In this document: positions 26,280 through 36,100 of the stretch, piece after piece | Layout: the number at the start of each line of letters is the position of its first letter | How positions within the stretch are numbered: the stretch's first letter is position 1 | Origin: Natronocalculus amylovorans | GTDB lineage: Archaea; Halobacteriota; Halobacteria; Halobacteriales; Haloferacaceae | NCBI RefSeq assembly: GCF_023638035.1 | Contig: NZ_JAKRVX010000005.1 | Span: 99,189 to 163,188 of the forward strand | DNA length: 64,000 nt | Direction: 5' to 3' | Notes under the pieces: generated by a model | What the model was told of the DNA's origin: nothing | The model's input: only the letters and a program-made list of their open reading frames with translations | Databases searched by the model: none | Translations under genes and position numbers: made by a program

Positions 26280-27109
26280 GCGAAATATCCCCATACATTT
26301 TGAATGCGGTACAGACACCGACTCCACTGCGAACCGTGTACAAATCGGTCGAGCGAGGTAATACGACCGAAGACGAACTCATCGATAACACCGACCTCAC
26401 CAGCGATCTTCTTAATCAAGGGTTAACAGGACTTCGCGCGGTCGGATTGATCGGTCGACAGGAGCCTGATTACTACACAGTTGAGCTTCCATGGCATACG
26501 GGCGATTCCGAACTCGACTTTCGGCTCGGTGTGTTACATAATCTTGCCACCGATGCCGAGAAGGCTGATTGGGGGAAACAGTCGGTTGTACTGCTGAATT
26601 ACCAGTATCTCCTGCAGGAGGAACGACAGGCGTTTAAATCGAATGATGGAGCCCTGTACGAGCGCATCAATCGCTGGCAACGAGACCGTGGGTACGCACC
26701 ACGATCCCAACAGGGGGAAATCGATTTGAATGAGCCAAAATTCGTCAACTGGTCGAGACTTGTCGACTTCCTTGGACTAGTTCATAAGGCAAGTGGGCGA
26801 ACCCACACTGTCTACCCTCAGCCGGAGCTGATCGCCGAATCGATTCGGCTGGCAGCCAACGATGTTGGGAATGGAACACGCCTGACGATCTCTGACTATG
26901 TCGACTGGCTGTGGGAGAACCTTTTGCTTGTTGAACTTACTGCTGACAGTAACGTGCCAGCGACACTTTCACGTGTCCTCTTTGAGCTCGTTCGAGACGA
27001 GCAGATCCGTATCGTGGAATCAGGGGATGCCGCCGTTGTCGGTCTCAACGGTGTCCCACGACGATCGGGGATCGACAAAGATGCAAACTCGATTGAGGTG
27101 CTCCAATGA
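26276..27109 (+). CDS. DpdG-like winged-helix protein, copy 2
   Basis: 277 residues, paralogue of the protein at 15737. The same order is seen: an N-terminal wHTH-like segment (TTEDELIDNTDLTSDLLNQGL), a helical core with VVLLNYQYLLQEERQ and WQRDRGYAPR, then VDFLGLVHKASG. It is translationally coupled to the genes on both sides by four-base overlaps. It uses more GC-rich codons than copy 1. The role is inferred to be the same, as adaptor or recognition subunit of the ATPase that follows. Confidence 0.55.
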   Translation: MSEISPYILNAVQTPTPLRTVYKSVERGNTTEDELIDNTDLTSDLLNQGLTGLRAVGLIGRQEPDYYTVELPWHTGDSELDFRLGVLHNLATDAEKADWGKQSVVLLNYQYLLQEERQAFKSNDGALYERINRWQRDRGYAPRSQQGEIDLNEPKFVNWSRLVDFLGLVHKASGRTHTVYPQPELIAESIRLAANDVGNGTRLTISDYVDWLWENLLLVELTADSNVPATLSRVLFELVRDEQIRIVESGDAAVVGLNGVPRRSGIDKDANSIEVLQ

Positions 27110-30042
27110 CTGATATTCTCCAGCCGAACGCCGAAGCAGACGCTCGGTGTCCACATTTCGAGCAAGTCGACGAAACAACGCTCCGTCGGCTGTTTAGTAA
27201 AGTTGCAGCAGTCCGGTCGGAAGACTACAATCTCTTCGAATTCACCCACCGGTCGATGGAGGTGTACCGTGGAACCTCTGCTGGTGGCGAAACATGGACC
27301 GAAGACCGAATTTATCGAGAGTTCTCGGACAGTCGTGTCGGCAATTTCGCAGTCGTTATTGAGGGAGAGGTTGGAACCGGGAAATCCGAACTCTGTGCGT
27401 ACCTCTCACACAAACTCCGTCAAGAGGGACGGCCAATGCTCCACATCGACAAGGATGACAACCTCATGTCCATCCTTTCGGAGCGCATTCCTGCGTTTTA
27501 CGAAGCGCAGTTCAGCGAAGAGCTTCCTGGAGCTTCGGATTTCAAGAACCTGCGCGATGACATCGTCGACATTCCGCAGGCGGTCGCAAACAACGCGACC
27601 TCCGGTGCGATTCTCAACCTCCGCCGACAGGGCCACAACGTAACACCAAGTGGAACACAGGAAGATCAAATTCGAGACTACGTCGCGGAGAAACTCCAAC
27701 GGCTCGTCGAACGAGGCGAATACGCTCAAAAGATCCAGTTTGTCGGCGAAAACGAGTACAAGCAGCGTGAGGAACTCCAGATATTCGACGACAGCGTCGA
27801 CGTTGAAGACGCAGTCATCGCCTTCAACGATGCACTTTGGCATGAGGTTCGAGACCGGTACAACACCGCCTCACTCGACGATGTGCTTCAGCAGGTCGGG
27901 CAACGGTTCGAGGATACTCGTCCCGTCATCGTGTTCGAGGACTTCTCTATCGCCGCAATGGAGGCTGAAAAGCTCCGCAACTATATGGAACGCGACAAGT
28001 CCTCCGACAACTGGGACTTCATTGTCGCAGGAACACGTGACGCAACGAATGTGCTGCATACTCGAACAGCGGAGGATCGATTTGAGTTCTTCCAAACGAA
28101 CGAACAGGACTCGAACACGGTGTTGTTCCTCGACGAGGTTTCGTCGGTCGACTTCGTCCGTCCCTACCTCGGTTATATCAAATCACATGACAGCAGCGTG
28201 ACGTACGACCGTGACACCGAGGATGGAACTTTTGAACTCGAACCGCCAGCAGACGAATCAATCTGTGCACAGTGCGGGTTTTGTGACGAATCGTTCCGTG
28301 ATCTGTACCCGTTTAATCAGCCGTTCTTGCAGCGTATCTACGCCGGGCTCGATGAGAGCCAGCAGTCTCCTCGTGAGTTCATCATGACTGTCTTTGAGGT
28401 CCTCCAGGACTTCCACGATGGATTCGTTATGTCGCCGTCATCTGCAGAGATTCTTCGACCACTCGAAAACACAATCTCTGTTGCAGACGCAGTGTATGAG
28501 GATGCCGAGGCGTACGCTGATTTGGCGAAATGGTATGGTCGACCACAGGGCGATACAGTCGTTGTCGACCGAAAGTTTGTCGAAGCGTTCGGATTTGAGA
28601 TGTCTGGACTCCCCGATGCGATTGAGATAGACGAAACGGAGATTAGGATTGCATCTACCGGAAGCAGTCCACCCGGCGACACCTGTCCAGAGTGTGGTGA
28701 ACACGCCTGGGCTGTCGATGATGACGGTAATCGTATCTGTTCAAGCTGTGGGTATGGTGTCAGCGGTCCTGGTGGTGGTGGGGGTACCTCTCCAACCGAA
28801 CGGGAGATTGAGACACAAAAATCACGGATCGATTCGTGGATCGAAGATCCAAAAAAGTACGTTGAAACGAATGAGTATATAAAACGAGCACTTCGAGACC
28901 TGTTCGAAGCAGTTAGCGATGATTTCAGACTTCTCGAAGGGACACCACTCCGCTACAACCTCAGCAGTCAGCAGTCACCGTTTGTATATCCAGACTCGAA
29001 TAATGCTCCAGAAGACAATCAGATTGTTCTCGACCGGGGTGACTTCCGCAGATCCGACCTTCGGCGGCTCGTCGAGTTCGGTGTTCGACGTGATATGGAA
29101 CCCAGATCGGCGGATTATGATGCACTCTTAGAGGCCTCTGGGACACAGATCACGGGGTATGTAAAAGAGTGGCGTCAGCGTATCTTTGAGAGTCAACTAG
29201 AGCATAGTAACAGATTATATAAAGGGAACAGAGAATATGGATTCACAGATTTCGTTCTTTCAACGTATGCGGTGTTGACGCTATTGGACAATCCATGGAC
29301 AGAGATTACTGCCAAACAACTCAACAACCGATATCGATCTGATGAGGAGTTTGCTGTAAATGAACAGCTGCTCGACGGCCTTGATACGATACTTGGACAC
29401 GAGGAAGTCAAGAGTATCAAGTCAGTGATGGATAAAGCCGAATACATAGAAGATGTGCTTGGCTCGCTATTGGGGGTGTCGGCAAGTACACTCGATGTAC
29501 CGGCAGTCCGTGAACGTCTTAAGCGAAATTCGCCGTATGAGGTCTTGGAGATGCTTGGACGGAGTCAAATCAATTATATCGATTTCAGAGTTCGATTTGC
29601 ATCAGGACACACGGTCAAGGATTTTGCAGATACAATGTACGATGTGCAGAAATCACTTGATGAAGCAACAGATCACGGTTATCAAAGAGAGACGGTTGAG
29701 TACGTTTTAGATACACTCACTGGAACAGACATCGGACGTGTTGCAGACCGATACGAGAAGCTGAAGACCTATGATGGTGTGGACCCAGATTTGACTGAAC
29801 GATTAGGGCAAGTTTGTAACCACTCTCAATCTGCTATAGACGTGACTATCGAGGCCGCTAAACTCGCTGATCGACTCTACGGTGTGGATTCACTTTCGAC
29901 TGTAACTGCGACACTAGCTAGTCTCAAGTTGAAGCACGACTCCATCGTAACCGATTTCGAGTCAGTCCCGCTGACTGGAACGAGTTCTTTTGGTGAACTC
30001 GGTGCCGACTTTACAGAGGTGAGCAAACATTATGTCGACTGA
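27106..30042 (+). CDS. DpdH-like large P-loop ATPase with zinc ribbon, copy 2
   Basis: 978 residues. Walker A is GEVGTGKS (87-94), Walker B VIVFED (E278, D279), and the Cys cluster CAQCGFC is at 387-393. Unlike copy 1 it carries an extra zinc ribbon, CPECGEHAW with CSSCGYG (about 527-550), followed by a Gly-rich linker. The N-terminal 450 residues align well with copy 1. The last 300 are more diverged. The gene is co-transcribed with the helicase at 20629. Expected role: ATPase of the restriction arm. Activity and substrate are inferred from context only. Confidence 0.6.
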   Translation: MTDILQPNAEADARCPHFEQVDETTLRRLFSKVAAVRSEDYNLFEFTHRSMEVYRGTSAGGETWTEDRIYREFSDSRVGNFAVVIEGEVGTGKSELCAYLSHKLRQEGRPMLHIDKDDNLMSILSERIPAFYEAQFSEELPGASDFKNLRDDIVDIPQAVANNATSGAILNLRRQGHNVTPSGTQEDQIRDYVAEKLQRLVERGEYAQKIQFVGENEYKQREELQIFDDSVDVEDAVIAFNDALWHEVRDRYNTASLDDVLQQVGQRFEDTRPVIVFEDFSIAAMEAEKLRNYMERDKSSDNWDFIVAGTRDATNVLHTRTAEDRFEFFQTNEQDSNTVLFLDEVSSVDFVRPYLGYIKSHDSSVTYDRDTEDGTFELEPPADESICAQCGFCDESFRDLYPFNQPFLQRIYAGLDESQQSPREFIMTVFEVLQDFHDGFVMSPSSAEILRPLENTISVADAVYEDAEAYADLAKWYGRPQGDTVVVDRKFVEAFGFEMSGLPDAIEIDETEIRIASTGSSPPGDTCPECGEHAWAVDDDGNRICSSCGYGVSGPGGGGGTSPTEREIETQKSRIDSWIEDPKKYVETNEYIKRALRDLFEAVSDDFRLLEGTPLRYNLSSQQSPFVYPDSNNAPEDNQIVLDRGDFRRSDLRRLVEFGVRRDMEPRSADYDALLEASGTQITGYVKEWRQRIFESQLEHSNRLYKGNREYGFTDFVLSTYAVLTLLDNPWTEITAKQLNNRYRSDEEFAVNEQLLDGLDTILGHEEVKSIKSVMDKAEYIEDVLGSLLGVSASTLDVPAVRERLKRNSPYEVLEMLGRSQINYIDFRVRFASGHTVKDFADTMYDVQKSLDEATDHGYQRETVEYVLDTLTGTDIGRVADRYEKLKTYDGVDPDLTERLGQVCNHSQSAIDVTIEAAKLADRLYGVDSLSTVTATLASLKLKHDSIVTDFESVPLTGTSSFGELGADFTEVSKHYVD

Positions 30043-30721
30043 AAATACAACACAAAATTTTGAGGCGAGTATTGAGAAGATTTATCAACAGTATCGGCAT
30101 CGCCAACTCGCAAATCAACTCGATGAGATTGCGGAAACAATCGAGGAAACGATTCTCCAGCAAATTCTTGCAGAAGAGTTCCTTGAGACAGAGCTAGAGA
30201 TTGACTCTGAAGCCAAAAAAGCCGTCTCAGAGGCACAAGAACTCCTCAAAAACGGTGATTTCGAAACACTCGGCGAACGGCTCGCCGACGTTGAGGCGAA
30301 AGTTGAAGATCAGAAGCGACAGATAAGTAACGAAATCCATGAGGTCCGAATCAGCATGCGAAGCAGGGTTAAGGGAATAATGCGCCTCAACGAGCGTGTC
30401 GAGCGCGTCAGCAAGGTCAAACTAGAGGCGATTCGTGAACTGCTCTCGGATTGGGACTGGAAGGGGCAGGTGTACCGAGAAGAGGAGTACGATTTCGAGA
30501 CACTCAAAGAACGTGCTGCAGAGTACGGCGAAGATATGCGTCGCTACTTCGAGGAGTGCAGAGAACAGATATTTGGTCCATACGAAGGAACCCCGATGGA
30601 ACCCATCGTCGACAGGCTGTTGTCTGATGATCGGCTCTCGTTGGACGAACTCTCCGACGAACAGATTGTACAGCTTCGAGAGTCTGATCTTGTCGACCAC
30701 GTTGAGCTCACACTTTCGTAG
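30032..30721 (+). CDS. coiled-coil partner of the DpdH-like ATPase, copy 2
   Basis: 229 residues starting 11 bases inside the ATPase gene, exactly as in module 1. RHRQLANQLDEIAETIEET and the following KNGDFETLGERLADVEAKV correspond to copy 1. It is entirely helical and acidic with no catalytic signature. It is the last gene of the operon, and an IS6-type end begins four bases after its stop, so this may mark the original right boundary of the helicase block. Confidence 0.6.
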   Translation: MSTENTTQNFEASIEKIYQQYRHRQLANQLDEIAETIEETILQQILAEEFLETELEIDSEAKKAVSEAQELLKNGDFETLGERLADVEAKVEDQKRQISNEIHEVRISMRSRVKGIMRLNERVERVSKVKLEAIRELLSDWDWKGQVYREEEYDFETLKERAAEYGEDMRRYFEECREQIFGPYEGTPMEPIVDRLLSDDRLSLDELSDEQIVQLRESDLVDHVELTLS

Positions 30722-30725
30722 CTAT

Positions 30726-30740
30726 GGCTCTATTGGAATG
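30726..30740 (+). repeat. IS6-type terminal sequence, solo copy 3
   Basis: The bases ggctctattggaatg differ at two sites from the 14-base end at 49 and 717. They lie between the end of the Dpd-like operon and a truncated DUF262 gene, and so probably mark a recombination junction. Confidence 0.4.
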
Positions 30741-31217
30741 TTTGTCAACTGGTTGGTTTACATTCCTGTGGTCAATTACTTCAAAAATCTCTTCACCCTC
30801 ACTTGTCTCAGCTTCTGCAAGATAGATCGTCCCAAAGTAGAATTCTTCAAGCCGGTCATCCGAGCCTGCATCCCAGAGACTGATTTTGTCATCTTCAAGC
30901 TCTGCTCCATCGACTTGAGAGTACAGCTTGGTTAGTGAGTACCAGAATCCGTTATGATTGGATTCATCCCATAAGTATTTTCTCTGAAAACCAGGGACAT
31001 ACAGATCCCTACCAGAGGTAACGATGTTGCTGAGATAGGAGCTAGAGGGCTCAAGCGTTTCCGAAATGTCATGGAGTATCTCCTCGCTCTCACTGACTTC
31101 CACGTCCAAGTCGTCAGCGATTGACTCTACGTTTGCGCCAAGTTCGTCTTCAATACCAGTTGCACCGCCGATGATTGTTTTGGAAAGCGATCTATGACTA
31201 CACCATTTGACATACAT
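30741..31217 (-). pseudogene. 5-prime fragment of a DUF262 (GmrSD-like) gene
   Basis: From the ATG at 31217 the frame runs about 159 residues. It contains YVPGFQRKYLWDES, the ParB/sulfiredoxin-like motif that opens DUF262, and later EVIDHRN, where intact proteins read VIDGQQR. The homology then ends at the IS6-type sequence. Full GmrSD proteins exceed 500 residues and cut glucosylated or otherwise modified DNA. This is therefore a severed relic of another modification-dependent restriction gene. The frame stays open to 30708 through the IS end. Confidence 0.6.
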
Positions 31218-31396
31218 ACGTGTTGAATGATTTAATTAAAAGATTTGTGAGAACTAGCGGTAATATTGATTAACTGTTTGGAAATAACCAGGACGCTGCT
31301 AATTGACAGCTGGATCATTTTTGAATCTTATTTTACCACATATGTAAGTATGGTATGATTTTTCGCATCTGGTGACCGCTTTAGTCCCTTTTTACA

Positions 31397-31525
31397 CTGC
31401 TCTGTTGAATAGCGGTAATCGAGTGAGTAAGCGGAATGTGAATTAGGTTGTGAGCTGGTGAGCCGTGTGATCCCAAAACCCGACTCGCCTCTCTCATGCT
31501 CAGAGGCCGCTATTCAACACAGCAG
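31397..31525. mobile_element. 129-bp MITE with IS6-like inverted repeats
   Basis: The left end ctgctctgttgaatagcgg and the right end (reverse complement ctgctgtgttgaatagcgg) are 19-base inverted repeats with one mismatch. The interior has no ORF. The ends resemble the IS6-type repeats elsewhere in the window, so a non-autonomous IS6 derivative is likely. No target duplication is evident. The rest of 31218-31551 is AT-rich and without genes. Confidence 0.65.
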
Positions 31526-31551
31526 AATATAGAGGTTAGATCTTCTACTGG

Positions 31552-32106
31552 CTACTCAGCTTCGTAGTGTCTTTCTATCGCGGATTCGAGGATGGAAAGA
31601 TGATATTGGGCTGCATTACGAGCTGATTCCAACCTCTTTTGCTTTCCTCTTGAAAGAGCTTCAAGCGCAATCTGATCGGAGTCAACCATTCGCTGAATGT
31701 GATCCATCTTCGAGCGGATACGATTCGGGAGATGGAGACGTGTTTCTCGCTCATTGTTATCACATATATACAGTACTTCATCTGGATCGTCAGTATCAAT
31801 AGGATTCGATCGCGGAGTTGGTTCTCCCCGATTGAAGACTGGTTCCTTTTCCGCAATTAGCTGTTCTTCCGCTACTTCATATTCGGATGAAATCCAGATT
31901 TCCACATACCACACGTCAAGTAGGTCAATTCTGCCGTGCGCAACTACACTCGAATTCTGCTGTGTGAAGTGTTCCCGAAGCCTCGGAAGCAGACTCCGCG
32001 AATCAGATTCGGATGCATAGCCGACATAGACGGGATTTTCATCCAAGTCATACATACAGTACACTCCACCTCGCTGTGGGACCTTGCTCCAATTAATTTC
32101 AGCCAT
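31552..32106 (-). CDS. GIY-YIG nuclease domain protein
   Basis: 184 residues. GVYCMYD and PVYVGYA form the GIY-YIG pair, followed by Arg and His in RLREHFTQ and the catalytic Glu in EEQLIAEKEPVFNRG. The nuclease core occupies residues about 10-95. The C-terminal 85 residues are helical and charged. Single-domain GIY-YIG proteins act as DNA nickases or repair and restriction nucleases. It lies alone between the MITE and the HhH protein, inside the segment bounded by IS6-type ends, and is a candidate cutter for the modification island (inference). Confidence 0.8.
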   Translation of the reverse strand: MAEINWSKVPQRGGVYCMYDLDENPVYVGYASESDSRSLLPRLREHFTQQNSSVVAHGRIDLLDVWYVEIWISSEYEVAEEQLIAEKEPVFNRGEPTPRSNPIDTDDPDEVLYICDNNERETRLHLPNRIRSKMDHIQRMVDSDQIALEALSRGKQKRLESARNAAQYHLSILESAIERHYEAE

Positions 32107-32235
32107 ATAATTAGCAAATCACGGCGATTTAAAAAATATTATCCAAAATACGAGATATGCGCACTGTATTTATCACGTCAGATTTGACAAACATTTGGGG
32201 GAAATAGAGCAGTAGTCATATATGCCGCAAATCAC

Positions 32236-32886
32236 TCACCCGAATTCAGCTTTCAGTCGCAGCGCAGTGCCGCTATCTAATTGTGAAACCGAACGTAGCT
32301 CTTCGAGCGAGGCTTGTTGAATATTTTCTATCGAGGTATATCCAGAGTCGACGAGCGCATCAACATCACTCTTGGTTGCTCCACCGACACCAATGAGTTT
32401 GTCTTCAATGGATGTCCCAGACGGAGTCTCATTGTCTTTCTGTTCTATTTCTTCTGGCTCTCCAATCCACTCGAAACCAGTCTCGACAGTTTCAGTACTG
32501 TCGACTGTTCGACATGCTGGTTTCGTTAGGGAATCTGATGAGAGCCCTTCGTCTCGTTTTGTATCTGATTCATCCACGGAGACTCCAAGCCCAACGTCGA
32601 TTACAGCACCATCGGCTACCGCTACTGTTGCTTGCATCGGGTCGAATGCTGGATGGTCGACCTGCAGTTCTGCAGTTCCAACACTGGTTGGAAACCCAAC
32701 CCGACATCGACCGATTTGGGATGTTTTCGCTGTGGTCTCGAATACTGCTCCAGTTAGCGACACCGTGGCTCCCGCTAGCGCAGTACCATCTTGATCCGAG
32801 ACGAGGACTTCAACTGCTGAATCAGTCTTCGTCTCCTGTTGAGGAGCCTCTTTTGTAGTCTCCCCGGATGCGTTCTTATTGGTCAT
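32236..32886 (-). CDS. carboxypeptidase-regulatory-like plus helix-hairpin-helix protein
   Basis: 216 residues. The first half (VLVSDQDGTALAGATVSLTG, then GRCRVGF) is a beta-sandwich of the carboxypeptidase regulatory-like or Ig-like class. The last 55 residues (LIGVGGATKSDVDALVDSG, then LDSGTALRLKAEFG) are a tandem helix-hairpin-helix of the Rad51/topoisomerase-tail type that binds DNA. The divergently transcribed helicase at 33135 ends in the same two domains. A shared origin and joint action at DNA are likely. There is no signal peptide, so it is cytoplasmic. Confidence 0.65.
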   Translation of the reverse strand: MTNKNASGETTKEAPQQETKTDSAVEVLVSDQDGTALAGATVSLTGAVFETTAKTSQIGRCRVGFPTSVGTAELQVDHPAFDPMQATVAVADGAVIDVGLGVSVDESDTKRDEGLSSDSLTKPACRTVDSTETVETGFEWIGEPEEIEQKDNETPSGTSIEDKLIGVGGATKSDVDALVDSGYTSIENIQQASLEELRSVSQLDSGTALRLKAEFG

Positions 32887-33134
32887 CCGAACACAGGTTT
32901 GATGAATGGTGGTCCTGAGAGGTTATTATTGGTCGACACGCCTGGTCCTGAGTCACTTGTAGTAGCCAATATATATTCAACAGTGATAGAACTGTTGTCA
33001 GCTCAGTGCTCATACCACTACCGAGGGTCACCCAGTTTTGATTTCTTGGCTACATTCCTACCTACATTTATTCGGATTTACTAAAACGTTATAGTACCCG
33101 AATCATATCCTCTTAGGTAAACAATTGATAGATA

Positions 33135-36100
33135 ATGTCACCCGACCCATTTCGCGATCTAGTCGATAAGCGTACAAAATATTCGGATGTCTCGGAGCAG
33201 TTCTACGAAGAGCGACTCGACCGTTCTGATCTCTCTACTGCCGACTGGCCCAGCCAGATCGACCGAGCTGCGACTGACTTGTTGTATGGTGTTGCAATCG
33301 GACGGACCGACAGCTTTGATCACGGTGGGACTATCGGGAAGATGGATTTTGGTCGCGCAACTGGGGAATACTATGTTGACGGCCTCATCTATCTTGTCGG
33401 TGAACACTCTGATCTCCCATCGCTGATTTCGACGCACAAGACCACTGCAATCGGAGAGTTCGCATTTGCACTCTCAAAGCTACGGTATGACCTTGCAAAC
33501 GATGTCGACAGTGGGATCTGTGATGTCGACCGAGCGATTGAATCTATCGTTGAGAAACTCGCCACACAGGGAATCACCGCAAGTACTGGTCGACAACCTC
33601 TACACAATCCCGAGGCAGTCGTCGACATTGTTCACCAGCTTTTTTCAGATCCATCTGCCAGCGAGTACGCCGATGGACTACTAGAATCGCTCAACAAGGT
33701 TAGTCAGCGGAATGGTGGCGTCGACTTGATGGCGTATCTTGATATGCCGCAGATGGTAACGCCGTTGTGGGATCACCAACAGACAGCACTCGCTAACTGG
33801 TGCAAAGCGGGGTATGCTGGCTACGTCAATATGGCGACTGCGACGGGAAAAACGGTTCTCGGGCTTGCTGCTATTGCTCATCTCTTCGGTGAGTTGCATC
33901 CGCACGATGCCAACGAGCTGCCAGACGGTGGCACTACCGACACCGATGTATCGATTTTGGTTGTTGCTGGCCAGGAGCTTCTGTTGGAGCAGTGGCAAAG
34001 TGAGTTCGACGAACACTTGAATATTCCACGAGACCGGACTCGATCTGGCGAAGAACGGACCATCGAGTTAACGTGGGGTTCAGTCGATTTTCGCACTGCA
34101 CAGGGTCTGCTGGGTGCGGATGTGATCAGTGGCTACGACCTCGTAATTCTTGATGAAGCCCATCGATACCGAAGCCGTGGTAGCGACGGGCGGAGCTGGC
34201 GAAATCTGTTTGACTCACTGACTGCGCGTTCGGATGCACTGCTTGCGATGTCTGGTTCGATTGATCAAGACTGGATCGGTGATACGAATGCCAAAGAAGC
34301 ACTCGAAGAGAACCTTACCGAGTGTGCAAAATTCAGTATTTCGGACGCGCGTGAGGCAAACGTTATCGCCGACTTCAGTTGGGAGGTGCTGTATGCGGCC
34401 AGTGCGGATGATGAGACGCTTTCGGGCGTCGCAGAGTCGACCGAACCACTTGACGAGGTCTATGACCGGACGAATCACAAGTTCCTCACCGGAGAGCTAA
34501 AACAGCGGCCCGATGATTTTCCAGAAACCTTCGAAACGCTTCGGGATCTCAGATCATTCGCGCAATCAAACGATGGTTCGCAGGCACGAGGACAGTCCGA
34601 AGTATTCGATAGGCTTGCTACTGCTGCCTTCTCCCGTCGACCACGACGCTGGCAGCTTCACCCTCCCCGAGAAACGATTCGACAGTTAGTATTGCGACAC
34701 GCTGAAGACTCAAAGCGTATCGTGCTCGTCCAAAGCTACCAGCAAGCCGAACACGTCGCGGAGATGCTCCGGGCTGAACTTGGCGATAAAGTAGTCGAGA
34801 TCCAGAACGGCGACACAACGTCTCAGACTGAGCAGATAGATCGGTTCAAAACACAAGACGGAGGCGTTATTGTTGGTCCCGGAGACGTAATCGGTGTCGG
34901 TGTTGATATTCCGGATGCCGATGTCGCAATCAATCTAGCGAAAGGTGGTGTGAACGCATCGCTTATTCAGCGAATAGGGCGTGTACTCAGAAACCCAACC
35001 GGAGACGGACGATCTCACTTCTATCAGGTTGTCACACTACCGAAGACACCTGCAGCCCGGCTCGCTGGCGAGGATGGGAGGCGTCTGCTTCGGCGGGCCG
35101 CAGAGTTCCGTGCACTTGGCTCTCGTTTTCGAGAACTACCTGGCTTCGGGGCTCCTGACGATACGAGTGCCTCAATACTCGCGGAGTTAGAAATCGCTGG
35201 TTCGCTCGCCACGAGTGCTGATCACCGTACCGTCGAGGAAATGGTTGCTGACGATGTTGCTCAAGAATGGCTTCATGAACTGCTCGATGCAGTGTCCAAT
35301 CGTGACCAGGCTACCGATCCAGTGCTCCCCGATGTTTGGGTCGGTGAGACAGTCGACCCATCGGTTGAACCGATTAAGACCGCACTCAAATCGAGAGCAC
35401 AGCGTCGGAATGGAGGCGATGATTCAAATGAACGCAGATCCAATGCTAACGATTCAGAAGCCAACACAGACGCTGACCGAATAACAATTTCTGTCACAGT
35501 TGATAATGAGGAACAGAACCGATTAGGAAATGCCTCAGTAGAACTCTCAACGACGGAATCTCAGTGGATCAGCGAAACAACCACTGATGGGAGTCATAGA
35601 TTCGAGATTCCAAAACACAGTCGACAGTTCACTGTATCGGTCACTGCCCCAGGATATGAATCATATGAGTTGATGTCTCTCCTCAATGGAAAGAGTGGAC
35701 CAATCGAAGTTGATGTAGAGTTACAGCGAAGCCAAACGTCTCTAGAGGGGACATCTACAAACGAGGCTGAGACAACAACTGAAGCAACCATTGGATCTGA
35801 TAGTATCTCAGCTGAAAAAGGAGAGTTATCGGCAGATGGTACGGAAAATCAAACAGACAAATCAACGGCTGACATCGAAATTGACGAACCAGAACGTACA
35901 ACGTCCACTTCGACTGACACAGACGGCCAAGCTACCATCTCACCAGCAGAGCTCACAGAGCTGTATGAGGTGTTCCGGTCACTCAGTACCACTATCGGCG
36001 CGCTGATTACCGAATCTGCTGTCGAGGAGGGCCCGATGGTTGACTGGCATGAGGCTCTTCGGAGCTTCTTAGAATCAGGATGTGATGGATGGGAAGCAGG

